DNA of 64,000 bases from positions 1-64,000 of the IMG/VR virus record IMGVR_UViG_3300047287_000420; one strand, written 5' to 3'. A model generated the notes under the pieces. The model saw only the letters and a list, made by a program, of their open reading frames with translations, made no database searches and was not told where the DNA came from. Both the position numbers and the translations under genes were made by a program. The number at the start of each line of letters is the position of its first letter. Positions within the stretch are counted from its first letter, which is position 1. This DNA is from a virus. This document shows, piece after piece, positions 39,460-47,338 of this stretch.

Positions 39460-40290
39460 ATGGTTTTTATTGCTGGCAAATTTTCGGCTGATGAAATTCT
39501 CTGCCAAATTCCGCCCCACACGCTCCGAATCGATCTTCAAGCACGCCGTTGGAAATCCGATACTGACCCTGATGCGGCCATCACGGACTCCAACGACAAC
39601 GGTATACCGATTGAATTCATCCTTCTTGGGTTCACGCCGTATTTCGGCAACCTCGGTATGCGGTCGCACGAAGAGTTTATTCGTATTAGTTACATTGGTG
39701 TCACACCTTCTCATCGTCTGCTTCCTCCACGCTGCGTATGCACTAGCATCGTCAGCGGTAAATCGAGTCAAAAGAACTTTATCTCCTACTTCCAGACGCT
39801 CTATAACAATCGGATTAACGTTGGTGAGGTAATCACATCGACTAAATTCGTTCAGAAGTCCTTCAATGAGAGGGACCCAATGACGGGGGCCGATGGAGCC
39901 AAGATCAACTACAACGCACTGGAATTCAAAGATCGGCCTGCGCAAACCGACGAAGAGCGCAAGCTCATCGAGGATATTGCAGCGTGGCTTGATGCTGGCT
40001 CAGGAGATCTGGTGGCATCTGCACTACGTTCTTCTATCCCCGGTTCGAATCTGGTTGAGCTTCCTCTGGGAGAAGACCACGCGGCGATTAAGGAAGCCTT
40101 CATAGAGGCGAACCCCAAACGTCTCGAGGGAACAGCGCCTGCGGGTCTTGCGGCTCTGCCAGCTGGTGCAGGTACACCAGGAGCCAAGCCTGAAGCCGCC
40201 GAACCACCGGCTCCCAAAAAGGCAACCGCCAAAAAGGAGCTGACAGAAGAGCAGAAAGCAGCTCTCCAAGCAGCAGGTCTGGACTTCTAA
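39460..40290 (+). CDS. Hypothetical protein with SSB-type C-terminal tip
   Basis: 276 aa. Beta-rich N-terminal domain (FIAGKFSADEILCQIPPHTL, then IPIEFILLGFTPYFGNLGMR), then a Pro/Ala-rich linker and a Lys-rich C-terminus ending LQAAGLDF. The LDF ending parallels the LDFSL ending of the neighbouring SSB-like protein. A role in ssDNA handling is inferred from place and tip only. Confidence 0.65.
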   Translation: MVFIAGKFSADEILCQIPPHTLRIDLQARRWKSDTDPDAAITDSNDNGIPIEFILLGFTPYFGNLGMRSHEEFIRISYIGVTPSHRLLPPRCVCTSIVSGKSSQKNFISYFQTLYNNRINVGEVITSTKFVQKSFNERDPMTGADGAKINYNALEFKDRPAQTDEERKLIEDIAAWLDAGSGDLVASALRSSIPGSNLVELPLGEDHAAIKEAFIEANPKRLEGTAPAGLAALPAGAGTPGAKPEAAEPPAPKKATAKKELTEEQKAALQAAGLDF

Positions 40291-40319
40291 TGAATTAGTC
40301 GTCAAAAGACACCACAAAG

Positions 40320-40346
40320 GGACGCTGCAATAGCGTCCTTTTTTTT
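40320..40346 (+). terminator. Rho-independent terminator
   Basis: Perfect 7-bp stem GGACGCT/AGCGTCC (40320-40326 with 40332-40338), loop GCAAT, followed by eight T residues (40339-40346). Ends the polymerase/SSB operon. Confidence 0.93.
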
Positions 40347-40350
40347 GTGA

Positions 40351-40584
40351 TCACATGTCTATGAGGTCGCCAAACGATGGTAAATAAACACCGTACGCAA
40401 CACAGTAATCTATGATCTTCTCGAGCAGCTTGCCGCGAATTAGGTAGTTTGCATATACAATCTCAAGAACCTCGCGAGCTTCCTGCGGGTTCAGCTTTTC
40501 AAACCCATCTAGAAACGCACGGTGCGTAAAACTCTGCTCAAGAGTCAAGTGTGATTTAAGTTTATCCAGCAACCCTTTCGACAT
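40351..40584 (-). CDS. nblA: NblA-like phycobilisome degradation protein
   Basis: 77 aa from the ATG at 40584. The core HLTLEQSFTHRAFLDGFEKL then NPQEAREVLEIVYANYLIRG, KLLEKII follows the NblA pattern (LTLEQ-x-F, R-x-F, QA-x-E-x-L, Y, R-x-x-L). NblA binds phycobiliproteins and directs the Clp protease to phycobilisomes; freshwater cyanophages carry it as an auxiliary gene. It is longer than typical NblA (~60 aa) at the C-terminus. It starts on the same CATG as the plus-strand gene at 40583. Confidence 0.75.
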   Translation of the reverse strand: MSKGLLDKLKSHLTLEQSFTHRAFLDGFEKLNPQEAREVLEIVYANYLIRGKLLEKIIDYCVAYGVYLPSFGDLIDM

Positions 40585-41119
40585 GTCCAACTTCTACACC
40601 GTTCCTCGTTATATCTTTGATCCTATCGGGAACAGCAATCTGATCGAAGGTGTGGTTTTACTGCCTTGCGACTTCAGTGGGCAGCTCGAAAAGCAGATCA
40701 GAAAGAAAGGAATAACAGATATCAAGTCAAACGATAACGAAGAGAACCTAGTCGATCTCGACTGGTGGGCTACACACAAAAACAGTGTGGACTGGACGAT
40801 AGCAATTACGCAAGGTATGAAAGACTACACAAAGTGGATAACAGAGTGTGGACTTCAGATCTCTAGAAAAGGTGTGTGCATCTTAGATCGTTTAACGTTC
40901 TTGGAGCCCACACGGGCACGAGAAGATTTCTTACAAGATTCATCTCTCACAAACATTAAGATCTTGAGTCCCCGGCCTTCATTTCGTGCCGATGGTACAA
41001 CTGCAAAAGATCCTGTGACTTCTGCGTGGTTTGTTTTTCAGAAAGCAGGAGCAGCTGCTGTCAATACACAAATAGATTTCGAAGTAGGCTGGCACCGCCC
41101 TCAAGATTTAAAGCTGTGA
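40583..41119 (+). CDS. Methyltransferase-like protein, probably degenerate
   Basis: 178 aa. FYTVPRYIFDPIGNSNLIEG, DWTIAITQGMKDYTKWITEC, GVCILDRLTFLEPTRARED and LSPRPSFRADGTTAKDPVTS then AWFVFQKAG follow a phage family related to DNA methyltransferases, but the usual D/N-P-P-Y catalytic loop is not seen. ATG overlaps the NblA start; GTGA overlap with the next gene. Confidence 0.6.
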   Translation: MSNFYTVPRYIFDPIGNSNLIEGVVLLPCDFSGQLEKQIRKKGITDIKSNDNEENLVDLDWWATHKNSVDWTIAITQGMKDYTKWITECGLQISRKGVCILDRLTFLEPTRAREDFLQDSSLTNIKILSPRPSFRADGTTAKDPVTSAWFVFQKAGAAAVNTQIDFEVGWHRPQDLKL

Positions 41120-41436
41120 GCAAGCGTCTGTACAAGCAGCTCGATCATTTAATTGAACTTCAAAAAGAACAGAACATCTTATTAGATAAGATCAGTGCGT
41201 TGCTTGTGGGTCAGCAGCTTTTAACCGAGTGTGTTGATTACCAGGGCAATGCACGCACCGCAGAAGAGTGTGCAGACATCACTATAGAAAGTTTCTCTGC
41301 GGCACTTTGCTTAATGTCTGAGCTCGAGCAGCGCAATAGGGACTATCAGTATCAAAAACAAGAATTCTTCCTCGGTGGTGACGACGAGGACGATGAAGAT
41401 GAAGACGAAGGAACTATGATCTCAAGTTCATTCTAA
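41116..41436 (+). CDS. Small coiled-coil protein with acidic tail
   Basis: 106 aa from GTG at 41116, overlapping the previous stop (GTGA). Coiled coil RLYKQLDHLIELQKEQNILL, then a helical middle and a strongly acidic end (GGDDEDDEDEDEGT). An interaction protein for the replication machinery is plausible only. Confidence 0.68.
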   Translation: MSKRLYKQLDHLIELQKEQNILLDKISALLVGQQLLTECVDYQGNARTAEECADITIESFSAALCLMSELEQRNRDYQYQKQEFFLGGDDEDDEDEDEGTMISSSF

Positions 41437-41462
41437 GCTGAGAAAGAATTGACACCTTTATT

Positions 41463-42242
41463 GTGTCCGATACACGCGTAACGGTTAATGGTTTAAGGCA
41501 CTACGTTTGTAACGGCGTTCCCAAACCTCTACCTTCAGTCACTTCTATTCTCAGCGCTACTCAGACAGAAGCCACGCGGGCAAAGCTGGCTCACTGGAAT
41601 GCGTTAAATCCAGGAGCTGCTGATGCAGCTGCTACTAGAGGAACTTGGATTCACAACAGCGTAGAAGATTATTTGAGGGGTCTCCGAGTAATACCGTCAG
41701 AGCAATACAAACCATATTGGGACGGAGTACCAGAACTCTTAGATGACCTTTTAGAAGGTGGTCGAGTGCTGTGGTCTGAGAAACCTTTTAATCAGCCACG
41801 CTGGGCTAGATATGTTGGTGACGACGGTGTCGGTCGTATCCACTATTACGATGAAAAAACAGGGCACGGGTATGCCGGCTGTTGCGACTTGATCTACATG
41901 AACGCAAACGCTGAGATTGTCCTCGCCGACTTCAAGACGAGTAACGGACCTTACTCAGCTAGATTCCCGAACAAAAATCAGAACATCGACGAGAGAACTC
42001 GAAAGGCTTTGATCTCTGGAGTATTTAAAACAAAGAAGACCAGACTGCAGCTAGCAGCTTATAAAGCAGCCGCAGAAGCTTGCTTAGGAATTAAAATAAG
42101 TAAAACACAAATTATTGTCACTACGGCGATCAAAGAATTCAACACTCAGATATTTACATTTGGAGGCGAAGAAATAGAAAAAGACGAAGAAAGTTGGTTC
42201 CAAGTTGTCAAACAATACTACGAACTAAACCCGGCAGCGTAG
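41463..42242 (+). CDS. PD-(D/E)XK nuclease (PDDEXK_1-like exonuclease)
   Basis: 259 aa, GTG start. The fold's landmarks: RGTWIHNSVEDYL (motif I region), YAGCCDLIYMN (D), IVLADFKTSNG (D-x-K), and TRLQLAAYKAAAEACLG (Q-x-x-x-Y). Cas4/RecB-like phage exonucleases of this kind process DNA ends for recombination or replication. Followed after ~100 bp by the primase-helicase gene. Confidence 0.85.
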   Translation: MSDTRVTVNGLRHYVCNGVPKPLPSVTSILSATQTEATRAKLAHWNALNPGAADAAATRGTWIHNSVEDYLRGLRVIPSEQYKPYWDGVPELLDDLLEGGRVLWSEKPFNQPRWARYVGDDGVGRIHYYDEKTGHGYAGCCDLIYMNANAEIVLADFKTSNGPYSARFPNKNQNIDERTRKALISGVFKTKKTRLQLAAYKAAAEACLGIKISKTQIIVTTAIKEFNTQIFTFGGEEIEKDEESWFQVVKQYYELNPAA

Positions 42243-42344
42243 AATCAATCGCACCGGAAGGCAGGCGGGCTCTGGGTTCTTCAGCATTTCTTCGGTTCCA
42301 AAAGCCCCAAACCAGGTCATACTAGAAGCGCTCAGCGACAACCC

Positions 42345-45116
42345 ATGAAGTTCATTTGCTCTGTAAACCTCGGGGTGGTCCCTCACCTCCATCCCGAGCT
42401 GGGCAAGATCGCTGATGGTGGCAACTTCTCTGCGTTCAACTCGAACTGGGATGCCTGCGAGCTCACCACGGATGAGCTGGCTTCTGTCTTGGGTCAGCAA
42501 GCGGGCCTGTGTGCCTGGCATTTGCAGGACGGTAAACGACAGAGAAACTCAACTGGCGTTATAAAAGCTGGACTGATCATTGTCGATATTGATAACCAAG
42601 CAGACCATAAAGATCAGGACGGTAACAAAGTACAAAAGCAAGAGCTAACTGTTGAGCAAGCTCTTGAACTTGATATCTGTAAAAAATATCTAACGCTCGG
42701 GTATTATTCGCCGTCCACGCGGGAAGACTGGCCTCGCTTCCGATTGGTTTTTGGGTTAGAAACTACGGTCATCAATCCAAGTTTCTACCAGTGGTTCTGT
42801 AAGCAGATATATTCTCAGATTCCTGGTTCCGACGTTCGAGCAACAACGGTACCGAATCTTTTTTACGGACCAAAAAATAAAGAAGCTATCTTTGCAACGC
42901 CTGGTAAATACATTCCCAAGGAAAAAATCTCGGAAGCCATCAGGGCATTTGCGGCACTGCCTCCAGATGAAACTGATCTAGGTGGGGATCCCTCTGAGTT
43001 TTTAAATAAGGTAACCATCCGAGAAAACGGGATGGATCTGGAGAGGCTCGTGTCAAACACGGTCCGGTCCGTGCTGGAAGGAGAGGAGGTCGGAGATCGC
43101 AGCTCCACCATGGCTGCTGTTTTCAAGGAACTTTTAGGGTGGTCGAACTGGTGTGAGTCAAATAAAATCGCTTTATGCGTTTCACCCTTGACAGTGGCGC
43201 ATCGTGCGTTCTATAACATATATGGTTACCCGCACGACATCGATGGCAAGTTCGATCGAATCCTCAACTCCATCCGGAATCCAGAGGAATTACTACCTGC
43301 CGTAGCCCTGGCGTCGGAGCTTGGAGAGCTCGGCACTTGGAAAAAGATCAGGCGTATCAGCCGATCTGTTTTTGATACACACGCTTCTGATGAAGTCAAA
43401 GAAGCACTAGCTCAAGCAAAACGAGAAGCAGCTGTAAACGCTGTGCTCGATATGTCTGAGTTTGATCTCAGTACACCTGAGGTAACAACATCAAAATCAA
43501 CAACAAAAACTAAACAGAAAACTGAAGACATGAACACTCCTTCCACGCCCACGCAGCTTGTAAACCTTCAAGGTGGGACTAAAAACAGAGAATTCTCTGA
43601 GAACGATGTTGCTGACATCATCGTCACCAACCAGGGAGATCAATTTATATACGACAGCTATTTAGATCAGTTCTATCATTACGATGAAGATCAAGACATC
43701 TGGTATCACCAGGATGAGCAGCACATTAAGCGCAGAATCGTAAAAGCTCTTGATTCGTTCGTGACTGCTGGTGTGCTCTCAAAGTACAACGCGGCCATGA
43801 TCAACAGCGTGTTCTCGATCCTGAAAGCCAAGCTGCTCCGTTCAGCTGATGGAGGTCGTCGCAGTATCTGGACAAAAGCCCGTGGCTACATTCCTTTCCG
43901 AAACGGTGTACTAGATACAACGACTCTGGAGTTTGAAGAAGGTCGGCATAAAGAGCTTTATCTGCGTCACAAACTACCCTATGAGTACGATGCTAAAGCT
44001 CAGTGTCCTGAGTTTATGCGCTGGATCACTTCTGCGCTGGATAAAGGGCAAGAAGTTTTAATCCAGGCTTTCGCGCGAGCACTCCTGACTGGCTACACAG
44101 CTGGTGAGAGATTCCTGCATTTGGTTGGCCCTGGCGGTACAGGCAAGTCAACGATGCAGCAGCTCATGGTGGCTCTCGCTGGTTTCCACGGCACTCACAC
44201 GTCGAGCTTGGAGGTCATTGAAACTAATAAATTTGAAAGCTACAACCTGATCGGAAAGAAGCTTCTGCTCCTGACTGATGAATCCAACTACAACCGGCGG
44301 ATGGACGTCCTCAAGAAGCTGACGTCAGCTTCGGACACACTGCGTGCAGAAAGAAAGTATGGAAAAGAAATCATCAGCTTTAAACCTGAATGTTTAGTCT
44401 GTATCGCAAGTAACGAGCACATCACATCAAACGATTCGAGTAGCGGCCTGGAGCGTCGGCGCTTAACAATCGTTATGGATAAGGTCGTAGATCCCAGTCT
44501 GCGTAAAGAACTTATCAGCGTCTTCGACGATCGCATCGAAGGGGCCTTTGTTCCGGAGATGAGCGGCATTGTCACGTGGGCTTTATCAATGCCTTACGCA
44601 ACGATGAAGGATGTTCTGGCGAATCCCACGAAGCACGTTCCGTCGCTCAATAAAACAAACATCGAAGCACTCCTCTTCAACAATCAGTTTGTTGCGTGGC
44701 TGCACGATTGCTGCCTGTACGCACCCAACAGCATCGCCCCTGTGGGACAAGGTGCACGGAAGCCAAACACTGATGAAGCGGAAAAGGGTATGTATGTAGC
44801 TAATGCTTACGGTGCTCTCTATCCGAGCTATGCCAACTTCTGCAAATCATGTGGCTACAAGCCCGCCGCAAAACATCGTTTTGTTGAACGGACTAAAGAA
44901 GCTATGACGAACATTCTGAAAATACCAAACGTAAAAGTAGTGTTAAATGACGGCATTCCTGGTATAAAGGGGCTTCGGATCAAAGCTTTTGACTTACAAT
45001 CCGATCGCGCAGCTAAAGGACCTGATCGACTGCCCTCACCCGTGGAGTTCGCTCAGGACATGAACAGCACTCGTTGGGACACAGCTTTCCAAAAACATGA
45101 CCCGGTCAAACCCTAA
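42345..45116 (+). CDS. Primase-helicase: AEP-like primase plus D5/SF3-type helicase
   Basis: 923 aa. N-terminus resembles an archaeo-eukaryotic-type primase: AGLIIVDIDNQADHKDQDG (D-x-D, ~79) and YYSPSTREDWPRFRLVFGL in the position of the S-x-H motif, whose His appears replaced. Residues ~440-900: D5_N-like region, Walker A LVGPGGTGKSTMQQLMVALA (~592-604), Walker B KLLLLTDESNYN, SF3 C-motif CLVCIASNEHITSNDSSSGL. Such proteins open the fork and prime synthesis for the PolA enzyme. Confidence 0.88.
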   Translation: MKFICSVNLGVVPHLHPELGKIADGGNFSAFNSNWDACELTTDELASVLGQQAGLCAWHLQDGKRQRNSTGVIKAGLIIVDIDNQADHKDQDGNKVQKQELTVEQALELDICKKYLTLGYYSPSTREDWPRFRLVFGLETTVINPSFYQWFCKQIYSQIPGSDVRATTVPNLFYGPKNKEAIFATPGKYIPKEKISEAIRAFAALPPDETDLGGDPSEFLNKVTIRENGMDLERLVSNTVRSVLEGEEVGDRSSTMAAVFKELLGWSNWCESNKIALCVSPLTVAHRAFYNIYGYPHDIDGKFDRILNSIRNPEELLPAVALASELGELGTWKKIRRISRSVFDTHASDEVKEALAQAKREAAVNAVLDMSEFDLSTPEVTTSKSTTKTKQKTEDMNTPSTPTQLVNLQGGTKNREFSENDVADIIVTNQGDQFIYDSYLDQFYHYDEDQDIWYHQDEQHIKRRIVKALDSFVTAGVLSKYNAAMINSVFSILKAKLLRSADGGRRSIWTKARGYIPFRNGVLDTTTLEFEEGRHKELYLRHKLPYEYDAKAQCPEFMRWITSALDKGQEVLIQAFARALLTGYTAGERFLHLVGPGGTGKSTMQQLMVALAGFHGTHTSSLEVIETNKFESYNLIGKKLLLLTDESNYNRRMDVLKKLTSASDTLRAERKYGKEIISFKPECLVCIASNEHITSNDSSSGLERRRLTIVMDKVVDPSLRKELISVFDDRIEGAFVPEMSGIVTWALSMPYATMKDVLANPTKHVPSLNKTNIEALLFNNQFVAWLHDCCLYAPNSIAPVGQGARKPNTDEAEKGMYVANAYGALYPSYANFCKSCGYKPAAKHRFVERTKEAMTNILKIPNVKVVLNDGIPGIKGLRIKAFDLQSDRAAKGPDRLPSPVEFAQDMNSTRWDTAFQKHDPVKP

Positions 45117-45666
45117 TCTGGCGATCGCCCTGGCTGCTACTGCTGCAGTTGGGATTACCACAGCGATCACGGCTCCTCAGTTTGTCGGAGCTTCTCTGGC
45201 TTTTGCTGGTGGTTTAATCGGCGGTGCTGGGCTGGGGCGCGAACGTGTGCTCCGCAAGCAACGTACTGACGAAGTTGCAACACGAGTGACGTCTTGCTTC
45301 ACTGCCTTGTACGAAGCAAATCGAGGGGTCGTTGATCCTGCTCAGCTTGGACTTCTCGCAAACATCCCTGGAGATCGAGCTCACGCATTCTTGAACGATC
45401 TGGCTGAAACCACGAACGGTCAAAAAATTACAGTACGGCAGGGTGGCGGCGTTATCTTTGCTTTCCCGCATTCCCAATCAGCACTCGATGAGCTGACTGC
45501 GAATGCCCGGAAGTGGGCAGAGGCACAAACACAACAGCTGGCTGCGGAGTTAAACCAACACAAACAAGCTCTGCAGTACATGCAACTTCAACAGGCAGCG
45601 GCAACAGCTCCTAAGTCTCCAGCTCCCATTAGTGAAATAAGTCCTTGGGAGAATGTAAATCCTTAA
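45097..45666 (+). CDS. Membrane protein with cytoplasmic helical domain
   Basis: 189 aa. Two short hydrophobic segments near the N-terminus (LAIALAATAAVGITTAIT, SLAFAGGLIGGAGLG), then a soluble part with YEANRGVVDPAQLGLLANIP and a Gln/Ala-rich coiled coil. Overlaps the primase gene by 20 bases. A membrane anchor for replication is conceivable. Function unknown. Confidence 0.65.
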   Translation: MTRSNPNLAIALAATAAVGITTAITAPQFVGASLAFAGGLIGGAGLGRERVLRKQRTDEVATRVTSCFTALYEANRGVVDPAQLGLLANIPGDRAHAFLNDLAETTNGQKITVRQGGGVIFAFPHSQSALDELTANARKWAEAQTQQLAAELNQHKQALQYMQLQQAAATAPKSPAPISEISPWENVNP

Positions 45667-45712
45667 AACCACTAACATTTTTGTGCAGAGCGGATCTGAC
45701 AAACACATTTTT

Positions 45713-45741
45713 TTGAAAACAAACTTGTTTTTAGACATACC
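45713..45741 (+). promoter_or_regulatory. Weak promoter candidate
   Basis: TTGAAA (45713-45718), 17-bp spacer, CATACC (45736-45741), in the 101-bp gap before the gene at 45768. The spacer holds a near-perfect AAAACAA/TTGTTTT inverted repeat. Confidence 0.35.
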
Positions 45742-45767
45742 CTTAGCTCTACACACTTCTCTTTCTC

Positions 45768-46022
45768 ATGACTGACTCTCGCTACCCGTACACATACTCT
45801 TGCGATTTCATCAGAAGCCTTGGCCCCGTCTCAACTGGCGGAGTTGTCTTGAGCCGCTCCGACGCTTCGCAGATCCGCCAAGGCATTGCCAAGGCTTTGG
45901 GCATTGAAGACGACGAGTTAGCACGCAAACTGGCTGATGCGCAGCTTGAGAACCAATCCGACCCTGCAGAAGCGAAGCGCCAGGCAGAGCGTCTTCTTCT
46001 TGCTTGCGGGTACACCCAGTAG
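45768..46022 (+). CDS. Small hypothetical protein
   Basis: 84 aa. SCDFIRSLGPVSTGGVVLSR, then SQIRQGIAKALGIEDDELAR and a helical C-terminus (AKRQAERLLLACGYTQ). No known family. Precedes two related small genes. Confidence 0.65.
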   Translation: MTDSRYPYTYSCDFIRSLGPVSTGGVVLSRSDASQIRQGIAKALGIEDDELARKLADAQLENQSDPAEAKRQAERLLLACGYTQ

Positions 46023-46036
46023 TCAACATCACTTCT

Positions 46037-46234
46037 ATGACCGAACTTTCACCCGCCGCTGAAGCCGTCCTCGATGCGGCGTTGCCTCACGTGGTTCACC
46101 GCTACTCCGTCGCCGCCGCCCTGCGTGCTGCTGCGGATCAAGGAGAGATTTTATTTGATGCGTATGACAGCCCGGTCCAGGCTGTGACTGTCGATGATCT
46201 CCTGGCCATCGCTGACGAGCTTGAAGCCCAGTAG
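46037..46234 (+). CDS. Small cyanobacteria/cyanophage family protein
   Basis: 65 aa from the ATG at 46037. LSPAAEAVLDAALPHVVHRY, SVAAALRAAADQGEILFD, VDDLLAIADELEAQ: an LSPAA...AAALRAAADQ...LLAIADELE pattern I recall from picocyanobacterial and cyanophage hypothetical proteins. Related to the protein at 46389. Function unknown. Confidence 0.68.
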   Translation: MTELSPAAEAVLDAALPHVVHRYSVAAALRAAADQGEILFDAYDSPVQAVTVDDLLAIADELEAQ

Positions 46235-46255
46235 TCCGATCAACTAACCATTTTG

Positions 46256-46345
46256 TTGGTGTCACCAAAAAGGTCCCCTGCTACACTCAATCTCGATAGA
46301 GCCTGAGCCCCTGTTCCGTCCTTATGAGGCGGTTCACGCTCAGGC
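46256..46345 (+). promoter_or_regulatory. Extended -10 promoter with a nested RNA hairpin
   Basis: TGC-TACACT extended -10 (46279-46287) with a distant TTGGTG (46256-46261, 20-bp spacer). Thirteen bases downstream GCCTGAGC/GCTCAGGC (46301-46308 with 46338-46345) forms a perfect 8-bp stem enclosing a second stem CCGTC/GGCGG (one G-T pair). A structured leader or small RNA before the gene at 46389. Confidence 0.55.
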
Positions 46346-46359
46346 CATCAACAATCTCA

Positions 46360-46389
46360 ATGTTTACCGTTTATAAAGAACTCAACTAA
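46360..46389 (+). CDS. Possible 9-codon leader peptide
   Basis: ATG at 46360 encoding MFTVYKELN with its TAA overlapping the next start (TAATG at 46387-46391). Very short, but placed exactly between the leader hairpin and the gene at 46389, so it may couple or tune its translation. Confidence 0.35.
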   Translation: MFTVYKELN

Positions 46390-46634
46390 TGGCAAAAGGA
46401 CTTTCAGCTGACGCATACGCTGTAATCAAAAAAGCTCATGAAGTTGATTGGTGCAATAAAAAGGCTATAGCTGCTGTCCTCCGAGAAGTGGCTTACAGGC
46501 TGAGCTTCGGCCACGCCACAGGTGACGGAATCATCTGCGAAGACGATCTGCGAGCCTTGGCTAATGAACTTGATTCTTACGAAGAGCTAATTGACGTAAC
46601 CCCAGTAAACAAAGCTACTGAGGAAGATACCTAA
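46389..46634 (+). CDS. Small cyanobacteria/cyanophage family protein
   Basis: 81 aa. GLSADAYAVIKKAHEVDWCN, KAIAAVLREVAYRLSFGHAT, EDDLRALANELDSYEEL: same LSxxAxAV ... AAxLRxxA ... DDLxALAxEL pattern as the gene at 46037. Overlaps the convergent thyX by 20 bases. Confidence 0.68.
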   Translation: MAKGLSADAYAVIKKAHEVDWCNKKAIAAVLREVAYRLSFGHATGDGIICEDDLRALANELDSYEELIDVTPVNKATEEDT

Positions 46635-47313
46635 GGAAATCCCAACCCTTAAGGGATGGATCTTCGGACGCCCTAACTGCTTTCACAACAGTAGGAAGCT
46701 CGCGGGCAAGGCGGTAACCAATCGATCTAGCAATCTGGCGGTGCTCAGCCTGAGTATCATCCTTGCCGCGTAAACCAACATAATGCAGGAAACTACGCAC
46801 AGTGCCACTCATGTGCATACGAGTGGGTGTGTACAAGGGCAAAACATTCCTTGCGCACTCACGGGCCACGCCGGCATCGAGCATCTCCTTATACAGCCCC
46901 TGGATCTGATTATCGACGATCTCAAGTCGCTCCCAGAACGACTCGCACATATAAACCGGCAGCCGGTCCACGCTGCTCTGACGGTTCTTAGAAGCTTGGA
47001 ACCTCAGCTCAAACTGAAAGGGTTTCTCTTCTAAATCGAGTGTTTCGTTAGGCTCACAGTAACGCTGAGACAGTTCTTGAAATACAAAGCTCCTGTGCCT
47101 CAAGACTTGAGGTGAGATAGCTCGAGTTGTACTGATCTCAAAGCTGGCCGAAGCTTGCTCGAATACACTATGATGTCCATGTTTGATACAGTATACTAAA
47201 AGTTTTTCATACTCTTCACGATCAGGGTTTTTTGTGGAAACTCTAGCGTGTCGCGCAATTACTCGTTCTGCTTCTGGAGTTATCCAATCTAATTGAGCAG
47301 TATGGAGTTGCAT
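46615..47313 (-). CDS. thyX: Flavin-dependent thymidylate synthase ThyX
   Basis: 232 aa. ThyX motif RHRSFVFQELSQRY (residues 72-85, the RHRx7-8S family signature), GHHSVFEQASASFEI, the flavin/folate region and MHMSGTVRSFLHYVGLRG near the C-terminus. Makes dTMP from dUMP using folate and FAD; dUMP comes in part via the dCTP deaminase at 28346. Opens the minus-strand late section. Confidence 0.95.
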   Translation of the reverse strand: MQLHTAQLDWITPEAERVIARHARVSTKNPDREEYEKLLVYCIKHGHHSVFEQASASFEISTTRAISPQVLRHRSFVFQELSQRYCEPNETLDLEEKPFQFELRFQASKNRQSSVDRLPVYMCESFWERLEIVDNQIQGLYKEMLDAGVARECARNVLPLYTPTRMHMSGTVRSFLHYVGLRGKDDTQAEHRQIARSIGYRLARELPTVVKAVRASEDPSLKGWDFLRYLPQ

Positions 47314-47338
47314 GAGTTGTTTGTACAGATGTGTGGGT

